NCBI GenBank assembly: GCA_016617855.1
Contig: JAECUM010009835.1
Location: 34,566 to 98,565 of the forward strand
From: Megalonaias nervosa
Lineage: Eukaryota; Mollusca; Bivalvia; Unionida; Unionidae
Length of the DNA: 64,000 bases
Direction of reading: 5' to 3'
The notes below the pieces were generated by a model. The model was not told where the DNA came from. It worked only from the letters and a program-made list of their open reading frames with translations, and searched no databases. Position numbers and translations under genes: made by a program. Shown here one piece after another: positions 55,713-64,000 of this stretch. Position 1 is the first letter of the stretch. Every line of letters begins with the position of its first letter.

Positions 55713-56640
55713 TATGTACTTTCTTATCAAGTCTGTAGCTCCAGTATGGATGATAAATCTGCCAGGTGGATGGATACTGTGTGCAATCTTCCCAAGACTC
55801 AGGGTCAATGCTGAAGTGTTTCAGAGATGACTTAAGGGAAATCTTTCAAGTGTTTTTTTCTGACCATACTAAGATCACTTTCCCTCCTTCAGTGCCAAAA
55901 AAGATCTTTGTTGGTATTTATTCTTCTAACAACCTGAAGATGTGACCTGCCCAGCTCAACTGTGATGTCATCAGCAGAGTTTGGATTCTTGGAATGTGTA
56001 CCCATGTGAGAACATCAGTGTCTGGGACCCTGTCCTTCCATCTTATCCTCATCAGTTTTCTCAGGCAACCTATGTGAATATGATTCAGTTTCTTTGCTCA
56101 ACATCTGTACACAGTTGAAGTGTCCCAGTTTTGTATGTATGCAGCTGGGCTGGCAGCACAATGGCTTTTTTGACCTTAAGTTTTGTTAGTAAACAGATCC
56201 CTCTATATACTCCTACATACATGTACATGCATGAAGTCTGCTAAAGGCTACACTTACTATAGCAATTCTGGTGTTGGTTTCATCATTGATGTGAACTGCA
56301 CATTACATTGTGCTGGCAAGATAGGTGAACTCATCCCCTGTGATGAAAGGCTCTACAAAAAGCTTTCCTGGTGCAGGTTGGTGCATCATCTGTCTTCTTG
56401 ATAATGATTCTGCAACTAAAACAGTCACAAGCTGAAGAGAAATGATCTATACTGTGTTGCTGATCAGACTCAGACTTGGTATTCAAGGAACAGTTGTCAG
56501 CAAATAGGAGATCACTGAACAGTCAGTTCCTGTAACTTTCTTTTTGCCTGCTGTCTCCTCAGACTGAAGAGCATATCTGGTCAGGCATTGCCTGCTATCA
56601 CAAGTAACAGTAGATGGTATTACCTGTGGCTGTTGATCCA
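55713..56640 (-). pseudogene. Non-LTR retrotransposon (LINE) remnant, reverse-transcriptase C-terminus
   Basis: Minus-strand translation, moving between frames and through stops, gives the typical end of animal LINE polymerases. At 56510-56450 is LLFADNCSLNTKSESDQQHS (the FADD-type motif with Asp changed to Asn), then SSACDCF and KKTD. At about 56080-55960 come RKLMRIRWKDRVPDTDVLTW and LLMTSQLSWAGHIFRL, and at about 55830-55750 LKHFSIDPESWEDCTQYPS. The order matches the RT thumb and C-terminal region of RTE/CR1-type elements. Several frameshifts and in-frame stops make it non-functional. The region to about 56890 may be more of the same element, but is too decayed to read. Confidence 0.8.
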
Positions 56641-56889
56641 GAGTGAATGACTACACCTGGCTCTCTTTGTTAAGTTGTTTTTAGTGGATAAGGCATCCAA
56701 ACAGATATGCTGATCCCCTGGCTATGAAGGCAGATAGCAAGAGCTGTGTGGACAGCACAGGGTATCAGCTCAGATGAAGTAGGAACCAATGGCTGGTCAC
56801 TGCATCCAGATAGATCTCTACATGTCTTGGCACTGTTATGCCACTGGATTGACACAGGCTTGGACAAGAGAGTGAGGGCAACTCTGCAC

Positions 56890-58540
56890 AACTTTTCCTG
56901 ACTTAAATCTAGCACAGCTAGAGAAATATATACAACAGTACCATATTTATGGTATGTTTTTGGATGGCATAAAGTAATTACTTTTTTGTTGTCTGAAAAG
57001 ATATTACATTCCTTTAATTTGGTATCTGAAAACAAACAGGAGAAGATAGATTTGCCCCACCCCCCGGACACAGCGAGGTTACCATTAGCTCATGATGATG
57101 TGCTGCCAAGAAGTAAAACAAGTAAATTGTTCTAACACTACAGGAAATTTTCATTAAATAAAGACAAAAGTTTAAAACTAGTCTGATATACACTGGTATA
57201 TTGACAACTTACATTTCTGTAGTACAATCCATAATGCTTTAAATATACTTTACACGTATATGAAAAATCCTTGAATTCGAGTATAGTTCACATATTAGAA
57301 ATTTCATGTATAAGTCACATCCTATTCAAAAACACAAATAATGCATATATAAAAAATGGAAATCCTCATTTAATCTATATCTAATTGTCAACAAACACTT
57401 GTCACTGAAATAATTCAGTACAATATTCATTGTCACCAGTAGCACAAGGATGTATAGTTGTTTTTTACATGCTACGTGTACATGTACTTAAAATGGCCAA
57501 GATTTTGGTCTGTGAGAAAACTATTGTCTTGCTTAGGCTACCAAGGGGATGAGGGCTATTCAGAGTGAAATGAAAACATGTAAATATAATAAACAAAATA
57601 AAAATTTTCACAAACATCTTCGCGAGATATCCCACCTTCAATTAACCTGATGGCCAGATATCTAGTTTCAAAGGATTGTTAATTTAATGTGCATTTTATG
57701 CTGCTGTTGGTAGCCATCATAAGCACAAAGTTACATTTTTTACTATAAAATGGAAACTTTCACGTCACAATAAAGATGTTCCATTCACTTTGGAAAATGC
57801 AACAATTAATCAGATTTCATTGCTTTTATTTAAGTTTGGTGCTGACTTTCTTTGATGAAGGGTACATTGTTTTTATTGAAGATTGTAGTTGGCTTGCTTT
57901 GATGATGAGAGCTTGTGTTATTGAAGTCGCAAAACACTGACTTTGGAGGATTAAACAAATGCCTATTTTTTATTGCGGCAGCAACATCAAATAATTGTAG
58001 AACAAAGTCTGGATCAGAGCTGGCAGCTTATAGACAAAAATGATTAAAAATAAAAGGATCTCTTCAAATTTGGGACCTATGGCTTCTGTCGACATGTACA
58101 TTTAATTTTTATCTTCACATCAATATAAACAGGACAAATTTGGTAGTTTATATTTGTAAATAAAGGTGATCTATTTGTTGTGGTTCTTTCTTCTTCTCTT
58201 TCTTAACCTAGCCATAGGTAGATCCAAAATGAGCAGAATGTGCCGATTCAAAACAATCAGTTAAAAATTGTTTTCATGCATGTCAGAAATTTCAAGGTCA
58301 CTAGGTGACAGTCGTTTATAATACAATTTGTGGGATTTCTTTGACAGGTGTGTTTGGAAGTAAAAGGCAGCCACCACTTGATGTACTGAAAATTTAGCTT
58401 TGTTTATCATCTGCAAAGAGGTTTATTATCCATACAAAAATAACTATGCCTAATCCATGGTACATAATGCCCCAGGGATAATTGGTTTGTTTTATTTGAT
58501 GCCTAGGAACTTACTTATCAATGCTGACACTTTGGTATAT
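56890..58540. other. No gene seen
   Basis: AT-rich sequence. A 133-codon minus-strand frame (56670-57071) partly overlaps the LINE remnant and has no recognised domain. The text at 57840-58020 and 58180-58400 is slightly less AT-rich but contains no splice-flanked frame I would defend. Confidence 0.4.
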
Positions 58541-58544
58541 TGTT

Positions 58545-58628
58545 TAATGAGAAAATACAGGGTTCATGAGAAAATACAGGGTTCGTGAGAAAATACAGGG
58601 CTCATGAGAAAATACAGGGTTCGTGGTT
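58545..58628. repeat. Short tandem repeat, ~19 bp, 4 copies
   Basis: GAGAAAATACAGGGTTCAT occurs four times with TTCAT/TTCGT/CTCAT variants. Confidence 0.9.
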
Positions 58629-58736
58629 TGTCATTAATGTCACACCTGCTTGAAGTAGTTTCGCGTCAATGATGTCTAAATGGACAACCGTATTTTTTTT
58701 TACAGCATGAAGCTAGTAAAAAAGAAACAATGATAA

Positions 58737-58975
58737 TTGTTGTTGTAGGGTTTAACGCCATTTTTCAGCACAAGATAGGCAATACATGGCGGCCAGTATA
58801 ACTGGTGGGGGAAGAACCTGGGAAAATCCTGGAAAGAACCACCGACTCACGAGAAGCTATTGGCAAGCTTTCTCATGTACCCACATCAGATAAGCCTAAG
58901 ACTCGAATACACACAGACAGAGGTGAGATGGCAGTGATCTGGAACAGTGAGCGCTTTAGACCACTCGGGGCCCCA
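58737..58975 (-). mobile_element. V-type SINE, near full length
   Basis: (AAC)n tail at left, AACGCCATTTTTCAGCACAA, core and a GGGGCCCCGAGTGGTCTAAA head at right; the head lacks part of the A-box region compared with the copy at 27391. A perfect 12-bp target duplication, AAACAATGATAA, lies at 58725-58736 and 58976-58987. Confidence 0.9.
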
Positions 58976-58989
58976 AAACAATGATAAAT

Positions 58990-60325
58990 AATTATCCAGT
59001 ATGGCATACTTTGATATCCAACCACCCATCAAAAATTACAATAAAGTATAAATAGGATACCTACCACTATCAAAAGTTATTAAAAGTAATATACTGGATA
59101 ACTATCATCGTGAAACCTAATATTGTTAGTAATGATAATAACTTTGATGGATCCTCTTAGATTGTGTCCAAAAACATATCTTTTAGAAAAAAAATTATGT
59201 TCGAGCAAGGTCCAAAAGTTACAAGGAATTTAAATATTATATTTCAGAAAAAGTTAATGTGTCTGAAAACAAACAGGAAATATGGTAGTCTGCAACATTC
59301 TCCAAGACAACGTAATTATTCATATTACATGAGAAACAGCTTTGAACACTTTCAATACACTTTAAATTAAATAAACGTTTCCCCAAATTTCAAAGCCATA
59401 ACATAATAAGAGCTCTAAATATTTTGCAGGCATCTACACAACTTAAGTACTCAAATTTCCTTTGGTAATAAAAGATAGCCATAATGGATTTGATACTCTC
59501 AGCTATTAATAGTTTTTTAGTCATCATCCAAATTAAGAGTGCAAAATGATCAGGGACATTATCTGAAATAAAAATACCTGTCACAATTTTATCTCATAAA
59601 CCAAATTAAATTGTTAATACACAAAGAAAATAATAGTGACCTCAAAACATAACCTTGTCTAGTCCCCAGTGTATTCAGTTAAGTCTTCACTTGACTTAAC
59701 ACATGACTCCATTTTAGACTACATTGAACTTATAATGGTAAAAAGTTCACATGGATACCTTTGAAGGCAAGATACTTCCACAATTTAAAGTGTTCAACCT
59801 TGTCAAATACTTAGGAAAATCTACATACAAACAGCACCCCCCCCCCTTCATACAGTATATATTTCTATATCGCAGATTGTACATTGCATGTGTTATCAGT
59901 AGCAGAATATTCCCAAAGAAACCCAGCTTGTGCTTCATCAGTAATGCAAAATTACTTTCAGTCCATTCATATAAACACTTGTTTAAAACAGAGGTAACGA
60001 TCATATGCAAAACATTAATAAAGATATACCCCTAAAATTATTACCATCATTTAAAAAGCCTTTTTTTAAATACAACAAATGAGTAAGTAGTAGCTAGTGA
60101 AATGAACATGATATCCTTTGTCCATTTCTGTAACCCAGCAAGATATCACTAAATACAAATACATTTAGAGCTGAAACAAATAATCAAACATTCTACACAG
60201 AATAATTTAGCAAATATTATAATAGAAAATTGGTATTAAATATTCATTTATTTACCTAGTGAATTTGGTCATATTTTCTGAAAGAAACAAGTAAGGCTAA
60301 ATGTAAACTAAGCAAAGCTGAATTA
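58990..60325. other. No gene seen
   Basis: AT-rich DNA with a C-run at 59838-59848. Two opposite frames at 59747-60035 overlap completely and are probably chance. Confidence 0.45.
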
Positions 60326-60329
60326 ATTT

Positions 60330-60652
60330 ACACTGGAACAACTTCACACCTACTAAATCACCGGAACAACTTCACACCTACTAAATCACCGGAACAACTT
60401 CACACCTACTAAATCACCGGAACAACTTCACACCTACTAAATCACCGGAACAACTTCACACCTACTAAATCACCGGAACAACTTCACATCTACTAAATCA
60501 CCGGAACAACTTCACATCTACTAAATCACTAAATCACCGGAACAACTTCACATCTACTAAATCACCGGAACAACTTCACATCTACTAAATCACCGGAACA
60601 ACTTCACACTACTAAATCACCGGAACAACTTCACACCTACTAAATCACCGGA
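60330..60652. repeat. Minisatellite, 28-bp unit, ~11-12 copies
   Basis: The unit is ACCGGAACAACTTCACACCT then ACTAAATC (28 bp), near identical throughout. CATCT variants cluster at 60485-60590 and one unit has a duplicated ACTAAATC. Very homogeneous, so probably recent. Confidence 0.95.
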
Positions 60653-60654
60653 AA

Positions 60655-62060
60655 TTCCCACTCGGAAGTAATCATAGTGTCAAAAAACTGAATAGTCACC
60701 TTGCTCACAACATTGCTATTTATATTCACTATCATTCAATTTGCTCTTGATAAGGTAACATACAATGGTCAACAGCAAGCTGATAAAGAACATAGTAAAA
60801 AAAAACAGAACATATGTATTCAACTCAACAAAGAATGTATGTGTCAATCAACATACCCAAAATGAATTACATTAAATTACAGAGGTCATATGTCCATGTG
60901 ATCTTCCTTGTTGACAAAAATGTTTCACATAATGTTTCAAGACAGTCCCAATATTTAACTAAACAAGAAATCTTGGGTTATTGCCCTTATTTACCTATAG
61001 TGAATCTTTAGCAGTAAAGGAACATTAACGATCATCCTGAGTTTGAAAATAAAAAAGGAAAAGAAAACTTACAAATTCATTTCATTTTCAGTCTGTATCC
61101 TAAAATAATTCACACAAGACTCCCTAGAATGTCATTTAATCCAATGACTGTGCCCACTGTATTTTAAATGCGGGGAGGTCAATAAAAACGATAAGAAGAT
61201 CAAAAGAAGGATAGATTTCATAGCTTTACATGTATTAACATCAACAAATATTCAAACTGAATACATTAAATGAATATATGAGTAGGAAAAGTTTGTATTC
61301 GATTTAGCTCTAAAATATAAACAACATCATTGTATTTGAATCACACTACTGAATCAGCATGCCCAATAAAAGATGAAAGTTTGGATAAGGTAACATGTAC
61401 ATGAAAACTATTCAGATCATGTAATCAGACTTATAATGTACAATTATGCTGAATCTTCAAGTTGAAGATTATTACACACAACACCTAAATTATATTTATG
61501 TAACACATTTAATTTTAAACAGCACCTCTCTTATTCCACCTGTTTGGCAGGTGACCTCTATGACTAGTTCAGTGCTATCAAACAAATAATACTTGTCTAC
61601 TTCATAGCTTTGGGTTCTCAAGCAGCTGTGGGTGTCACTACCATGTATATTTTGCCCTAAATATATTTGGAGATGAAACCAAATATGAGATATAATATGA
61701 TTCCCTCTGGCACTTCAAGTACACAGTTCAAAGCAACTTTCAAAATGGAATTTGCTTTGCCACTGATTATATGCCAAATTGAATACCTATCATGTCCATA
61801 TATTGATCAATGAGAGGACAATTGTGGACATTGTTTGCTGTTCTTCAGCTTGAATTGACAAATGGGTAAACAGTGGTGAAACAAACAATGCATTAATAAA
61901 TCCAATGTGTATTCAGCATTTGGAAGAACTTTTCATCAGATCTTCTTTTACATTGTGAAAAATCACAAAAGACCAGAAGTTTAATCTATTTTCTGGAAAG
62001 TTCCCATAAAATCCAGGATATCTCATGTTTGCAGTAGCAACTATTAATGATGATTTTATT
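60655..62060. other. No gene seen
   Basis: AT-rich DNA without tandem arrays, transposon ends or splice-flanked frames that I can support. Confidence 0.45.
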
Positions 62061-62156
62061 TAAAAAAGATGATACAATTGCATGGAATTAATCATCCACA
62101 CACACACATTGATAATAAGCTCCAACCCATACATCACATACCAAAATATGTATATA

Positions 62157-62159
<3 letters not shown>

Positions 62160-62200
<41 letters not shown>
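62160..62200. repeat. (TG)n microsatellite
   Basis: An uninterrupted TG run of about 40 bp. Confidence 0.95.
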
Positions 62201-62204
62201 CTGG

Positions 62205-63950
62205 AGATGAATAGAATGCCTCCTACCACCCCAAGTGTTTTGATAATACAGATCAACAACAAAACTGTGCAAGGATGACTATTAAATAACAGCATCTTGC
62301 AGGCAATAGACAACTTTGTCATAAATCTAACCTCCACATTCCTTTTGCCAGGACTAACTTATATCAATATCAAAATTCATTTTTACCGAAGTCTATTACT
62401 GACTGGAATCTTCTCCTTTTGGAGCATAGGGCCAAACTTTCACTGTATTCCAGTAATGCTTAAACAAGAATCAAGAAAAATTCCCAACCTATTAAGGTGA
62501 GAGATTAGCACAAATTTTATATTCAAGACCGTCTAAATTGGAGCTCACTAAATGATGGTTTATTCAGAAATCATTTATCAATAAACAAAATTTGTTGTGA
62601 ATGAGAAAATGCAGGAACCTTACAATAGGTACATCATCTAAAAATAAAGTTTATCTTTGTTAGTAATGGGTCACTCCTTGCTCAAGATGGATAAGGAGAC
62701 ATTAAGCACTGTCCAAAAATTTAGAACCGAATCTAAGAGAATTATGTTATTTTTTGTCTTCACACTTTCCTTGTATGATCAATAATATGCATGTTTAAGT
62801 ACCCCACACACATACTCTTGTAACTGAATCCTGCTGTCATTGGAATATCAATATTCAATTTGCTGCAAGTGATTTTGCATGGAATTAAATCCATGGCATG
62901 TCTGAGGATGCCCATACTTTAATACATCTCTTAGGGTTCTGATTGATTCTAATTAGGTTCAATTTGATAACTGTATCAGGCAAAACTGGGCAAGGGTATA
63001 GAATTGGTTTGGTTTATTGAAATGCCAAGGTTTGAAATGTTGCAGGGCACAGTTTCTGCTTCCTGAAATATTTCTCACGAGTTGAAACTTTGCTGAGATC
63101 AGGATATTAGGGAAAGTGAGAAGTAAAATCTTCAACTCTGGAGGGGCATGTGTAATTATGCTAATTCGATGAACCTGAATACTGATTGGGTAAGTTAAAG
63201 GTTTGGGTTGTGTTCCCAAACAAAGTATTTTATAAATGTCTTACACCACAAAATTTGGCAGTCTAAGTTTCTGCACGAGGTGAAAGGTCTTGACTCCAGG
63301 GAGAGGTGAAAAACCCTTGTAAAGTTTGGCCAAGGGATGTGTAGTTGAGAGTTTTATGGCAGACACGTAACCAGTGGTGTAAGGAGATGGATCTGCTAAT
63401 GGGAAAAGAGCAAATCTCAAAGCAAGGTACTGTGTCTTAATTTCTCTCAAGGCAAGGTACTGTGTCTTAATTTCATATATAATTTTTCTTCAATAGGATC
63501 TTAAGATGATTGTTTAAATTTATTTGTCTTAAATGATATGTGACTCATGTATGCTAAGAATTAATTATTAGTAGGTTTGAGTGATGCTTTATGCCAATGA
63601 ATTGTTAGTTAGCAAGAGTGTAGTATGAGCTGCCAAATAAGAGGTTGTGAGTTCCAAACTCGGGGCAGCATCCCAAATTTTTAAAGCTTTTTTTGTATTG
63701 TTATCTTCAAGCTTTCTTTTATGCTTACTCATCCCAATTTTTATAAACTTCTTTCATTCCTGTTAGGATTGTCAATTAACCCTGCTTTTGTTGAAATGCC
63801 AAGGGTTGAAAATTTGCAGAAACACTGTTTCTACTTGCTGAAATATTTAGGAAAAAATCTGCAATAGCACATTCTATAAAGACCCTGTTTCATTAGAAAA
63901 AACTGAAACAGAATTTTTAAATACATAGGAGATTTAATGAAGTAAAACAA
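62205..63950. other. No gene seen; two related short blocks
   Basis: GAAATGCCAAGGTTTGAAA ... TGCAG ... CACAGTTTCTGCTTCCTGAA at 63018-63072 recurs in altered form at 63793-63845, suggesting a decayed interspersed repeat. AAGGCAAGGTACTGTGTCTT occurs twice at 63420-63470. Confidence 0.45.
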
Positions 63951-63969
63951 GGTAGGGATTGCAAATACA

Positions 63970-64000
63970 TACATACATACATGCATACACACACACACAC
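63970..64000. repeat. CATA/CA microsatellite at window end
   Basis: CATACATACATACATGCATA followed by a CA run that continues past the window. Confidence 0.9.

Noticed and set aside
56670..57071. 133-codon minus-strand frame as a gene
   Set aside because: Adjacent to a decayed LINE, no recognised domain and no splice context.

Overview
This is an AT-rich eukaryotic nuclear window with few genes and many repeats. Two SINE families (one with a V-domain-like core and an (AAC)n tail, one with an (AC)n tail and a Meta-domain-like core), dense minisatellites and an intron-split TTLL10 gene all suggest a mollusc, most likely a bivalve. The species cannot be named from the sequence. There is no sign of bacterial gene organisation.

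Genes. Two genes are firmly supported, both on the minus strand. (1) At 1953-8082 lie four internal exons of a tubulin tyrosine ligase-like gene, best matching TTLL10 (the polyglycylase branch). Every exon has consensus splice sites and all three internal joins keep the frame. The gene continues past the left edge, and its 5' exon(s) right of 8082 were not found. (2) At 35148-37145 is an intact, intronless 665-codon amidohydrolase of the YtcJ type (amidohydrolase family 3) with a probable signal peptide. Four weaker orphan exon candidates (19374-19561, 43283-43408, 46535-46612, 47022-47220) have splice-like borders but no recognised family.

Repeats by region. 0-8 kb: TTLL10 introns carrying a 1.67-kb TA-flanked inverted-repeat element, an (AC)n-tailed SINE, a hairpin MITE and several minisatellites. 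8-15 kb: three large minisatellites, one a 29-bp array with a higher-order period of about 619 bp whose minus strand is open in all three frames. 15-31 kb: MITEs and minisatellites of 36, 41-45, 49 and 62 bp, two of them split by V-type SINEs with clear target-site duplications. 31-40 kb: the amidohydrolase, flanked by a SINE on one side and by a 59-61-bp minisatellite and a 905-bp solo LTR set in a TA microsatellite on the other. 40-53 kb: tRNA-like SINE heads, then a local direct segmental duplication (44568-about 49110 and 49732-about 52600). Comparing its two copies gives filled and empty sites for a SINE and a hAT-type MITE, and a roughly 1.1-kb deletion in copy B. 53-64 kb: mostly featureless AT-rich DNA with a decayed LINE reverse-transcriptase tail (55.7-56.6 kb), another V-type SINE, a 28-bp minisatellite and microsatellites.

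The two genes have no evident shared pathway: TTLL10 modifies axonemal or ciliary tubulin, and the amidohydrolase is a probable secretory-pathway hydrolase of unknown substrate. I found no convincing new multi-gene system. The most informative material is the repeat archaeology: the duplication with polymorphic insertions, the hairpin MITE family, and minisatellite arrays whose stop-free frames imitate long genes.
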